Positions 9,522-20,994 of a DNA stretch of 64,000 bases are shown here, in pieces (within the stretch, counting starts at the first letter, position 1; each line of letters opens with the position of its first letter). The stretch comes from Russula earlei (taxonomy: Eukaryota > Basidiomycota > Agaricomycetes > Russulales > Russulaceae): assembly GCA_025769875.1 (NCBI GenBank), contig JAGFNK010000211.1, positions 20,955-84,954 of the forward strand, in the 5' to 3' direction. The position numbers and the translations under genes were made by a program. Under the pieces are notes generated by a model. The model was not told the origin of the DNA. It saw only the letters and a list, made by a program, of their open reading frames with translations, and made no database searches.

Positions 9522-12500
9522 ACAGCCAACCTCGCTAACAGTTGGCTCATCAACTCTGGGGCATCACGCATAATGACCTCTCACTGTGAATGGTTCAACC
9601 AATATACCACTCTCCCAAACCCAACTCAAGTCATGCTTGGAGATAATAGTTCTATTCCTGCAATTGGAGTTGGCCAAGTACAAGTCCGAATGTGCGCAAA
9701 CGGCACGTGAAGGAACGTTATGTTCCGTGACATCCTGCACGTCCCAGACTTACACAGAAATCTCTTATCAGTTTTCTATCTGGCTCAATGTGGTGCAGAA
9801 GTGCGATTCCAGAGTCAGACATGTGGCATATATGAACAGAACCAGCTAATATGTGAAGGGTCCCTACATGGTACACTATACGTCATGGCCATATCCTCCC
9901 CCAAGTCCCTGTCCATGTGCATCGTGACGCTGGACCACTTCCCTGTGGAAGGCGACAAGCCATATGCAGTCACCCTCACCATGCACCTCAAAACATCCAA
10001 GGCCTCCCTACATGTTTGGCACCGGCGTCTTGGCCACTTGAATACTGACACCATAACCCAGATGCTGAAGAAAGGGATGGTGAAAGGGATGGAGATTACC
10101 GGAAAGCGACTCACCACCAGTATTTGTGAGCCATGCTTGAAGGGAAAGCAAACATGCCTCGAAATCTTGAAGGCGATGGAAATGCATGCTGATGTTGTGT
10201 TAGGCTGCGTCTTCTCCAACATCTGTGGGAAGATGCCCACTAGAACACCCCAGGGTCATGAGTACTTTGTCACCTTTGTGGATGACAAGTCGAGGAAAGT
10301 GTTTGTTGGTGGACTTAAATTCAAATCTGACACACTTGCACACCTCAAGGCATTCACGGCATGTGCTGAAGTCGAAACCGGCCAGCGGCTGAAAGTCCTC
10401 CGCTCCGACGGAGGGGGCGAATACACTGGGAAAGAGTCTCAGAAGTTCCTCACAGAGAAAGGAATTAAGCTGGAACTCACCACCCCAGACACATCTCAGC
10501 ATAACGGCGTCACGGAACGTATGAACCGGACGCTCCTGGACAAAGTCCAAGCAATGCTCACGGATGCCATGCTGCCCAAGTCCTTCTGGCTCCATGCCCT
10601 TGAATACGCAGCGCACATCCACAACATCACCCCCACACGTGCACTCAATGACATGACACCCGAGGAAGCCTGGAGCAGGAACAAACCCAACCTCTCATGG
10701 CTTCGCGTCTTTGGTGTGCGTGCGTTCGTCCACATCCCAGAGAATAAATGCACCAAGTTAGATGCGAGGTCACTGGTGTGCACACTCCTGGGATATGCTC
10801 CCCAGAGGAAAGCCTACAAGCTCATCCACCGGCCCACTCACTGCATCCTTGAATCACGCGACGTCGTATTCAATGAAGGGGGCCCAGCAATTCCGCACAT
10901 TGAGTGGACAGTCCTCGAATCCGACTCAGACAGTGAAAATGAACAGGCAGATGGGGTGGAAAATGAGATTGAGGGGGTGGAAGGCCCACAACTGACAGTA
11001 GAGGTGGAACTACCACCATGCGCTGAACTGCAACACGCAGTTGACACCGCTCCACCTGCCCAGCCATCAATACAAGCAGTACAACCTACACCATACGAAG
11101 TGGACAACATACCTGTCCAGTCCAGCCCACTTCCAGACGACCGAGGCGTACCATGCGCGCACCAACTCATGATGACGACCCCCAGTATTCCATCACATCA
11201 TACACGCAACGTAAGAAATGTACCGAACGAGGAAACGTGGCACACATTGATGTGACCACTGACCCAAAAACATATGCGGAAGCCATGTCCCGCCCTGATG
11301 CGGTGGAATGGGAAATGGCTTGTGATGATGAGCGTCACACGTTCGAGTCCATGGATGTGTTTGAAATCGTCCCATGGCCACAAAACCAAAAGGTAGTTGG
11401 CAGCAAATGGGTCTTCAAAATAAAGAGGGGACTGGACGGAACAATAATCAAATATAAAGCTCACCTTGTCGTGCAGGGATTCACCCAGATCGAAGGTATC
11501 GACTTCGACGAAACCTTCGTGCCCATCATGAAACTCGCATCCCTACGTGCGATCCTTGCCCTAGCCGCTGCACACAACCTAGAGGTCCATCAGATGGATG
11601 TCAAGTCAGCATACTTGAACAGAGAGCTGAAAGATGAAATCTACATGGACGCACCTCCCGGCTTCGACATTCCAAACAGCATCGTACTGAAACTACTCAA
11701 AGCCGTCTATGGGACTAAGCAAGGGGGGAGAGTCTGGTATGAGAACATCAAAGACTCACTAGGTGACATGGGCTACACCCACACTGATGCCGACCATGCC
11801 ATCTTCATCCATCGTAACCGCAAGCGCCTGTCCATAATTGCGCTCTACATTGATGATATCACCATGGTCTCTGATGACCTAGATTCCATCAACATTGATA
11901 AAAACAAACTAAAACAGAAGTATCAGATGATGGACCTAGGGGAGATAACCTGGATACTCGGTGTACACGTCATGTGAAACCAGGAAGAGGGCTGGATAGC
12001 ACTCTCTCAGGAGAAATACATTGAAGAAGTTCTTCAACGCCTAGGGAAGTTGGATGTTCGACCGATCAGCACCCCCATGCTGGCAAATGAACACCTTCTG
12101 AAAGTGGATGCACCAGATGTGGATGTCAAGTCCTACCAATGCACACTCGGGGCCATCATGTACCTCATGCTAGGCACCCGACCTGACCTTGACTTCACCA
12201 TTGCAGCCCTTGGACAACACACTGCATGCCCCAGAAATGATCATCAACGCGCACTCAACCATGCCATCCAATACATCTGAGGCACAAGCGACAAACGCCT
12301 AGTCTTCCAATGTGGTCTCGGGACTCAGCCAACCCTAGTCGGGTACGTGGATGCAGACTGGGCCAGCAATGTGAATGATCACAAGTCCACATTGGGCTTT
12401 GTCTTCATGTTGGCAGGAGGGGCTGTGAGTTGGAGCTCAAAGAAAGAAACAAGCCTTGGTTGCATTGTTGAGCACTGAGGCAGAATACATTGCAGGAGCA

Positions 12501-12758
12501 CATGCCTCCAAAGAGGCCATTTGGCTGAGATGTCTACTCACCAAATTGGGTGAAGACACACATCTCCCCACCACTCTCCATATTGACAACCAGTCAGCCA
12601 TCACCATCGCAAAGAACCCAGAGTTCCATGACCACATGAAACACATTGAAGTGAGACACCACTTCTTGCGCCAGAAAGTCGAGCTCTGCAAAGTCGAAAT
12701 CACTTACATCCCTACTGGGGAACAACTTGCAGACATGCTGACGAAGGGGCTGAGTTGA
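9522..12758 (+). pseudogene. pol: Copia Pol (protease-integrase-RT-RNase H), broken
   Basis: The order is protease, integrase, reverse transcriptase, RNase H. The protease motif reads NSGAS instead of DSGAS (codon AAC at 9552-9554), which removes the catalytic aspartate. Integrase has the pre-integrase HRRLGHL...C..C block, LRSDGGGEYTG and SQHNGVTERMN, but the first catalytic Asp is Asn (10218-10220). The RT has KWVFKIKR, QMDVKSAYLN and the active site YIDDI (about 11846). RNase H has STEAEY and the copia C-terminus KHIEVRHHF...ADMLTKGLS. Breaks: TGA at 9708-9710, a frameshift within 11153-11255, TGA at 11975-11977 and 12278-12280, and a frameshift near 12450. All stops are TGA, consistent with CGA or TGG decay. 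Confidence 0.92.
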
Positions 12759-12806
12759 GAGAAACATGAGTATTTTATGCAGGAGATGGGAATACACCAC
12801 TAGGGC

Positions 12807-12816
12807 TGAGGGGGCA
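12807..12816 (+). promoter_or_regulatory. Polypurine tract of the copia element
   Basis: The purine run TGAGGGGGCA directly precedes the 3' LTR and is the expected plus-strand primer. Confidence 0.6.
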
Positions 12817-13052
12817 TGTTGGAAACGCAGCCACCGTGTGGCAGAGAAATGGACTGAATGGACCAGATAGTTAGAACGCCATGTTGATACCACCGTTCCT
12901 TTTTCCTCAGTCTTTCATATACAAGACTGAGGTCAGTAGCACATTCCTTTACCATTTACATATACTCATTATGTACATAGCCTTTGTCCAACAGGTTAGC
13001 TTACTAACCTAATATCAGTCTTTCATATACAAGACTGAGCCTTTGTCCAACA
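12817..13052 (+). repeat. Copia 3' LTR (236 bp)
   Basis: It runs TGTTGGAAAC to TTGTCCAACA. It has the same length as the 5' LTR, with transition-only differences concentrated in its first 90 bp. Confidence 0.95.
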
Positions 13053-13647
13053 GAACCCTAGAAGCCTGAGCCGAGCTGGGCCTTACTAGACCGCTTTGTA
13101 GGGCCCACAGCCCAGCTTGTGCTCGATGAAGCCTGAGCTGGGCCCTCAAGCCACAGCTTTGTAGTGTCAACATGACATGACATGTTGACCTTGGTCATGT
13201 ACTCAAATTTCAATTCTGAGTTCTGCAAATTTTTTCCCCATCCATATCCATGAACCTGTGTGGTTTTTCTGCAAAAATAGCCCAAACATAAGAATTATAC
13301 TATTCCCTCTGTCACTGAGGATTTCAATGAATGCTGCTTCATCAGTGCCTCACCCAAAATGGTTACTGACAGCATCAAGAAAGCTTCTTGATGCCTCTAA
13401 TTTGGTGGCACCCACACTCTCTGCCCATAAATACACTATTGAAGCAAGGCAAGCCAGTGATGAAGCTGCTAAATGACACCAATCATCCTTAGATCTCTTC
13501 TGATTCAGATCATGAGGGCCAACAACCTTGTAAGTGTTTCAACATGCACAGCAAATTGTAAACTAATCAATGTTGAATTACAACAGGCAGGAAAAGATCA
13601 TGAGTCCACACAGTAGTCTCCATGATGAGAACCCTGCATCAATCAGG
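13053..13647. other. Intergenic, no gene seen
   Basis: It contains two copies of a GAAGCCTGAGCNGAGCTGGG phrase (13062, 13121). Nothing else is recognised. Confidence 0.4.
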
Positions 13648-14455
13648 TGTTAAGGCTCCAAAGGGCCTTAATGGGTTTGAATGACGTGTCTGTAAAATGT
13701 CCTACCAATGCAGATATGCTTGAGTCAAGCAAGCAATACTCTTGGAGGGAGTGTTAAGTCCTTCAAGAGTATGTCAACAAGATGAGAGGGGCTCCACAGA
13801 CAGGGTAGAAGTCAACTGTTTGGGATTGGCAAACCAAGTCAAGCTTAAGGCTCAACTGCTATGGACTGGGAGCTTATATAACCCTCAGGGATAATGTTAA
13901 GATTTGCCAATCTTAAAATGCTGCTCCAGTGATAGAGTTGCTTGATATAGTTCAAGCACTAAACTTCGACACCTTTGATATTATGGCAGGTAAGAGTGAA
14001 TGGAAGAGATGAGAGGGACCACTTATTGCCTGAGCAGTAATTCTTTGAGAGAGATAGAATTTTGATAAAATTCAGAGAGTAAGTCGAGTGTAAGGCTCAA
14101 CTACAAGCACACCAGAGTATTTATAGCATATCTCCATAATGGCTGATCCAATTTTTGGGGGCACATAGCTGGGACCTACTACTATCTGAAAACAAGGGCA
14201 TGAACTTGAGAGTATCAGTAATGACTCAGTGTGAGTCATCCTTTACTAGTATCTGTCATCAATCCATTAAGCAATCACTAAGGCCCCATTTACCAACCAA
14301 GAATTCTTGAATCTTGAGTTTGAACTCAGATTTCAGTATTTTCTGGGGGTGACAGGAGTCACAGGCATGATGAATGATAACTTGATTAACTAATACAAGT
14401 TTCTTTAATCATAATTTCTTCAATTATAATTATGAGCTCTTTCCCACCAGATTTG

Positions 14456-15075
14456 TGTTACCGAGTGGTTTGGGGTCCAGAAGATGCCAGAACACCTGAA
14501 CTAAGGACTGCACCATTTGCATCATGCGTGCGTCAGATCTTGATCGTTTATGTTCATTGATATCGCGTTCGGAACACATTGATCGTATCTTTCTGAAGAT
14601 GTATTGAAAAAGCAATGAGTAGCATTGCTTCTGTCCCAGATGTTCCTGTACCACCACGTACGTCACTTCCTTGATTAGGAAAGTACTTATGACACCGAGA
14701 TTGCTACTAGGGAAGCACTTAATGCTTCCAGCACTGAAATTGTTTACATAGAAGCAACCTCGCTTCTATGAGCTGTGTTTTGCTTCTATAGCACCGACCA
14801 GTACTACAGTAGCACAAACCTTATCCCTGTAGGGCTATATAAGGCCCCCAGTTGTAACAGTTGAGCCCTAAGCTCAACTTAGTTTGCCAATCCCAAACAG
14901 TTGACTCCTACCCCGTCTGCAGAGCCCCTCTCATCTTGTTGCCATACTCCAGAAGGATCTAACACTCCTTCCCCTCCACGAGTATTGCTTGCTTGACTCA
15001 AGCATATCTGCATTGGTAGGACATGTTCATAGACGCGACCATTGATCTTATTTAAGGCACTCTGGAGCCTTAACA
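14456..15075 (+). repeat. Gypsy 5' LTR (620 bp)
   Basis: It runs TGTTACCGAG to CCTTAACA. A TATA box TATATAA lies at 14836-14842. The first 135 bp differ from the 3' LTR at about 19 positions, every one a transition. The rest is nearly identical. Confidence 0.95.
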
Positions 15076-15169
15076 TAAGTCAAGCTTCTATCACAGACAT
15101 TGCTGTGAAAGTGAACCAGAAATAGGCAGGAAGCCTTAGGACTAGGATCTAGTCATCATACGGTCAGCA

Positions 15170-16996
15170 ACCTACGCTGAAGCAGTCAAGGGAGAGAATC
15201 TATACAGACCTCTCCACGACAAGAAGAAGGTGTACTACGTGACTCTCAATGAGCAGCACAGTTGGACACACACATACTTCTGTAAAGACCCCTACTGTCA
15301 TTGGCATAGACAGTGGTAAGTGGGCACACAAGTCCCGACTCCCTAGGAAAGGCAGTGGCAAGCAGACAAACTGGAGATCAAAGGTGAACATAGCATATGC
15401 ATAAAGTTCAACCAGAAATCAAAGCAAGGAACCAAGTTTGGTTGGTTCAAGGCTAGAGAGAGGGACGATCTACCCTCAGGAATCAAAGGGACTGCCATCT
15501 GGTGTTGGGCAGACCAGGAAGGACCTAACAGATACAAGGTCCGATACAAAGGAAGCTACCTTCCTTGCGAATACATCAATGATCAGTGGTACTTTGTTGA
15601 TTACCACAAAGGACTTCCCTATGCAGAAGAGGACAAAGACATTGACAAATATAAGGTTCTAGGTCTAGGAATCAAGACAGATCCTTATACTACTCACTGG
15701 GAACCCAGAAGCCCAGTAGTAGACGACCCAGCTCCATTGATACAAAAGTCATCAAGTGGAGAAACAGAGAAGTCGGACCCTCTGACTACAGATCAGAAAG
15801 CAGAAGCACCAGAAGAATCGGTCGAAATGGCTACCATTGCAGCGATGAAGACAGCCACCATTGCCACCCAGACAGCAGGTGGAAGAACAGGGCCCACCAT
15901 TGTAATAAACCCTGGAGGCGGTCCACCTGGGGCAAGAGGACCACCTGGAGGTGGAGGAGTCCCCTTTGGACCTGCAGGTCCACCAGTACCAGGAGGAGGC
16001 CCACCCGGAGGAGGCCCTCCAGGAGGGGGACCACCTGCAGCACCTCCTGTAGGACCAGGGGCAAACCTGGCACCTCAGCCGGCACCAGGCCCCCATGGAG
16101 GCAATGGATCTCTGAAAGGAGACCCTCCTGAAGTCTTCAAAGGAGACAGGAAGAAGATGAAGTACTTCATCCAGGATTTTAATCTATGGAATCTGCTTAA
16201 CAGTGACAACCCGACTATGACTATTCCAATGAAGCGAGTAGCCCTAGCTCTCACCTACATCAAAGGAGAGAAGGTGCATGAATGGGTGGTCAACCAAACA
16301 AACCTGGTAGAAGCAAAAAGAAATGGGGACCCACTGTCTCCCTATGCACCAGTGCAGCTAGATCCAACTGACATGCTCTTTTGGACCGAATTTGTGGATG
16401 ACTTCTTCAGAGAATTCAAAGACACCACAGAGCCTGAAGACACTTTCATGGAGCTACAACAATTGTCCATGTCTAAAGTAGCATCGCTGGATGATTATAC
16501 TAGCAAATTCCTTGTTCTGCTCAGTAAAGCAGGATGGGACCAGAACTCACCAGGAGCAGTCGAAGCCTATAAGGCTGGACTAATCACCTGGCTGGTGCGA
16601 TGAATCTACAACCGACCAGTCAGAGACATACCTGCCATCAATGATCTGTGAGCATGGATCAATGCTGCTAGGGAAGAACAGGCCAGAGACCAGCTCATGA
16701 AAGCCAATATTGGATCTGGAGGTGGATCGTTGACCACCAGGGAGAATCGCATGAAATCCCTACAAGCTGGGAAAAGGCAAAACCAAAGAGACCCGAATGC
16801 TATGGAAGTGGACTTGGTATCCACTGATGCAGCAAGGACCAAGCGATGTCCTCCTCTGACAGAGGAAAAGAAGAAACTGCTAGCAGAAGGGAAATGCTTC
16901 ATCTGCAAGAAAGCAGGGCATATCAGCCGGAACTGTCCTGACAAGGACAGAGTCAAAAAGAAATCAAGTAACCCAAGGGACAAAGGAAAAGCTTGA
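15170..16996 (+). pseudogene. gag: Gypsy Gag, broken
   Basis: The frame ending at 16603 can be followed upstream past its first in-frame ATG (15737) to about 15190, interrupted by TAA (about 15318) and TAG. The N-terminal part therefore includes a Cys/His-rich CKDPYCHWHRQW segment. The central part is a Gly/Pro-rich linker (GGGPPGG repeats, about 15910-16090), followed by a retrotransposon Gag domain (GDRKKMKYFIQDFNLW ... FREFKDTTEPEDTFMELQQL). TGA at 16601-16603 and 16649-16651 interrupt it. The zinc knuckle CFICKKAGHISRNC follows (about 16894-16935), then TGA 16994-16996. The product would form the particle shell and bind RNA. The stops lie where Arg is expected. Confidence 0.85.
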
Positions 16997-17039
16997 GCTC
17001 TGGAAACAGAAAAGGAGGACGACTCAGGGGACAGTGGAA

Positions 17040-20000
17040 ACGAAAGCACTGTCTCTGGATGATCCACATCTCCTCCTCCTACCTATAACAAGAGCTCCTC
17101 CTCTGCGTCCATAAAGAAGATGTCCACCAAACAGAAGGAGGACTTATTGGAAGAACTGATGGAACAGGGTTTTTAGGAACACCTAAGTCAATGGCCTGGC
17201 TTAGGAAGGATAGTGTGTTGCAAGTGTACATTAGAAGACTGAATGCTATGAATATTCCATTCACTTTCATCACTGCACACATGATGGCCGAGGAATCTGC
17301 TCTACTAGACAGTGGAGCAACAGAGAACTTCATCAATCACTCAGCTTGGAAAAGACTGAAGATTGGGAAACAAGAACTACATGAACCCATGGTAGTATGA
17401 AATGTTGACAGAACCCAGAATAAGCAAGGGGAACTCACCCATTACTGCTGGCTTTGCATCCAATATAAGGAGAAGGAGAGCTTGCAAAAGTTCTACCTCA
17501 CAGATTTAGGAATGGATCGGGTCACCCTGGGATATCCCTTCCTATATGAATTTGACCCCACTATCAACTGGAAAAAAGGACAGCTGATGGAAGGAGCAGT
17601 ACAGATTGAGACTGCTCGATACAAGTACCTGGATCTCTATGTCACAAATATCCAAAAGTGAGCAAGAGATGAAAGCCGACAATTGAAGAAAGGGGAGGCC
17701 ATTTACCTACAGAAGACGACTATTGCTCAGAAATGGGCCCAGCAGTTGACTGAACCACAGGAAGGAGAGGACCCCCTTGCCAATGTGTTGAACCGGAACC
17801 CGAATGGATAAAAGAAGGCGAAGACCTTCATACAAGGTTCAAGATCTGCTCATAGATGTTACATGTTAGACAGAACTTTAGTATATGTGCTTATGGCAAT
17901 AGGGTTATGCATACTACGCTATCTATCACAAGACGCAGCCTTATGCTGTGTCTAGAACGTTTCCACATCACGCGTCACTGAATGCGCGATATAGTGGACA
18001 CCTGTAGTCACCTCTTTTGGACTTAGGAACAGCCCTGGGTCATAGAGGTATAAATACCATACATGTAGACAAGTATACACATCGCTCTACACCCCAATAT
18101 CACTTGAGCATTAGCACAACCTCTAAGGTGGGTTGCTTGGCCTGTTAGCTGTGCTCTATGCTGCGCAACACAATGTTCCAAAGTGATTCCACCACTTTGC
18201 AGATGTCTTCTCAGAAGAGAAGTCCCAGAGGTTCCCGCCACCCAGGGAACCAGACATGCAGATAGAGCTGTTACCTGATGCGCCAAAAGAGCTAAACTGC
18301 AAAGTGTACCCCCTAACACGAAATGAATGAGAATACCTCAAGAAATTCCTGGCTGATGAAGTAGAAAAGCGATACATCACTCCAGGTCCATCCAGCTACA
18401 CGTCTCCAGTGTTCTTCATTGGCAAGAAGGACAGCAAGGAGAAGAGGATCATTGTAGACTATCGACAACTAAATCAGTGGACCGGACGAGACAATGAACC
18501 TTTACCACATCTGGAACAAGAGGTGGAAAGAATTTGAGGAAAGAAGGTGTTCTCCAAGTTCAATATACAATGGGGATACAATAATGTGTGACTAGCAGAA
18601 GGAGATTGCTGGAAAGCAGCCTTCAAGATGCCATATGGAACCTACCTGCCCAACATCATGTACTTCAGGCTCAAGAACACACCAGCCTTCTTTACTAGGC
18701 TGATGAGAAGAGACTTCGGTGACTGGCTGGACCGATGGGCAGAATACACTGTCAACTATCTGGATGACTTTGGAATTGCCACAGGGGACAGTCCTGAACA
18801 GCTAGAAATCCATGAGCAATGTATCAGTGAACTACTCATGCTGATGCAGAAGAAGTCATACTTCCTGAAACCCAAGAAGTGCCAGTTCATGGTGCAGAAA
18901 CTAACCATGCTGGGGTGGGACATAGATGAAGGGAAGATGAAGATTGAGGCCTCCAAGGTCCGAGGAATCACGGACTGGCCTAGGGAAATCAAGGATGTAC
19001 ACAAAGTACACAAAGTCATGGGAGTCCTCAGTTACAATAGGGCTTTCATTTGGGGGTTCAGTCAGATTGCTCGACCCATTATTGCCTTGACAAAGAAAGG
19101 GGTGCCATTTGAATGGACCCAAGAATGCAAAGATGCTCTGGAACAGCTTATCCAGATAGTATCTTCCGACCCCATCCTGCTCCATCCTGATGAGGAGCGA
19201 CCCTTTGAACTGGAAGTAGATGCGAAAAGAACTACAACATATGGGACAAAGAGTTCTTAGCCATGGTGCGAGCCTTGAAGCACTGGAGACACCTGCTCAT
19301 GGGAGCAAAGCATAAGGTGGTCATCTATACAGACCATGCAAACCTGTTGCATTACCGACACCCTCAGCGAATAATGGTTGAGTAGCAAGATACATTACCT
19401 TCTTGGCAGACTTTGACTTAGAACTGAAACACCAGGCAGGGACAAGGAATAAAGCAGATGCCCTGTCTAGGAGACCTGACCTTGACAATGGACAAGGGGA
19501 TAAAGAAGAAGTGGTCGCGCTACCTGACCACCTTTTTATTCGAGTAATGCATACTACTGCATTGGAAGAACGGATAAAGAACCAACAAGGGGAGGAAAGA
19601 CACTGATTAAAGTTACTTGATTGGATACAGAGACACCGACTGGAGAAGTGACATAGCTTATGGTGGAAGAATGAAGCCTTGGTGGTTACAGGCGACGAAG
19701 GGACCCACAGGATGTTACTGGAACAGTATCATGACAGTCCCACAGCAGGACACCCAGGGAAAGCTAAAACATTACTGGGAATGATGCAATACTACTGGTG
19801 GCCCACCATGAGACACTTTGTCGACCGATATGTGGAAGGATGCGCAATTTGCCAAAGTAACAAGTCAAACACTCATCAAGTCGACCTCCCCTGTATCCCA
19901 TACCACCAGAAGAAGGGGCTACTCCCTTCTCGACTGTCAGCATGGACTTTGTGGTCAAATTGCTGAAGTCAAAAGGATATGACAGTATATTGACTGTCAC

Positions 20001-20991
20001 TGACCACGATTGTACTAAAGGTGTCATCCTGCTTCCTTGCAAAGAAGAGATGGATGCAGAAGAGCTAGCACAGCTCTACAAGGACAGAATATTCCCATTT
20101 GTGGGAGTACCAAGCAAGATCATATCTGATTGTGACAAACTAATAAGTTCCAAGTTCATTAGGGAACTTTGCGACCAGCTGCATATCAAACAGAATATCA
20201 GCACCGCCTACCATCCCCAGACAGATGGACAATCAGAAAGAACAAATCAGACGATGGAAACATCACTCAGGATCTTTTGCAACCACCAACAAGACGATTG
20301 GGTGGACTGGCTGCCTCTGGTGCAATACACGATGAATTCTAACGTTTCAGAGACAACCAAGCAGTCCCCTTTCTTCTTATGGATGGGCTTTACGCCCAAG
20401 GCACACCAGCCAAATCAGGGAAGCAAGATACCAAGAATAGACAATTGGAAAGTCCAAATCCAGGAAGCAAGATCACAGGCACAAGAAGCAATGAAGATTG
20501 CTTCCCTAATGTGGAAGTGAAGAAGCAGTTTCCAACCTTATCAGAAAGGAGAAAGGGTATGGCTCGACAGCACCAACCTAAAAACGACACATCCTACAGT
20601 GAAACTACGCCCAAAATGATATGGGCCCTTTGAAATCATGGAGGTGATCAGCCCGGTGACATACAGATTGGATCTCCCTAGCCGCTGGAGGATCCATAAC
20701 ACATTTCATGCGTCCTTATTGACACCTTACAAGGAGACAGAGGAGCATGGGGCCAACTACACCAATCCAGAAGCAGAATTGGTAGAAGGAGAAGAGGCAT
20801 ATGAAGTAGCAATGATTTTAGGTTTGAGTCGAACTGGAAGGAGGAAACAACTGGAGTATCAAGTCCGGTGGGAAGGATACTCTGAAGCCCATGACTCTTG
20901 GGAGCCAGTAGAGAACATCAAAGTGTCTAGACTAATAGAGGAATACCACAGAAAGAACCCCGCTGCCATACAGGTTATAAAAGTCCAGTGA
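17040..20991 (+). pseudogene. pol: Gypsy Pol with chromodomain, broken
   Basis: Protease motif LLDSGATENF (Asp at 17308-17310) is intact. Reverse transcriptase has VFFIGKKD, FRLKNTPAFF and the active site YLDD (about 18756). RNase H has lost about 100 bp near 19225 but retains TDHANLLHY. Integrase has HDSPTAGHPG...CAICQ zinc binding, catalytic Asp in SMDFV and SDCDK, and the Glu in TDGQSERTNQ. A chromodomain (YQVRWEGYSEAHDSWEP) ends the frame; in this family it targets histone marks. Many TGA stops (17398, about 17659, 18328, 18535, 18588), a few TAG/TAA, frameshifts near 19960 and 20520, and the solo LTR at 17786 destroy it. Confidence 0.93.
17786..18170 (+). mobile_element. Solo LTR, family D (385 bp), TSD CAATG
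   Basis: It runs TGTTGAACCG to CTGCGCAACA with CAATG at 17781-17785 and 18171-18175. It is inserted in the protease-RT spacer of gypsy pol. It is nearly identical to the copy at 23720-24103. Confidence 0.95.
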
Positions 20992-20994
20992 AAG

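Larger units (their letters stand above)
8200..13052 (+). mobile_element. Full-length inactive Ty1/copia element, TSD GAACC
   Basis: Two 236-bp LTRs (8200-8435, 12817-13052) flank a 4.4-kb interior in the order gag, protease, integrase, reverse transcriptase, RNase H, which defines the copia superfamily. Perfect 5-bp duplications GAACC lie at 8195-8199 and 13053-13057. A purine tract (about 12807-12815) precedes the 3' LTR. The two LTRs differ at about 11 positions by eye, all transitions. Coding capacity is destroyed by TGA stops, two frameshifts and catalytic changes (see gag and pol entries). It could be moved only in trans. Confidence 0.97.

Noticed and set aside
15076..15095. Search for a tRNA-type primer-binding site after the gypsy 5' LTR
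   Set aside because: TAAGTCAAGC does not complement a tRNA 3' end that I can recognise; self-priming is possible but cannot be shown.
15752..16096. Antisense frames across the Gly/Pro-rich gag linker
   Set aside because: Mirror of the GGNCCN codons of the gag linker; no independent support.
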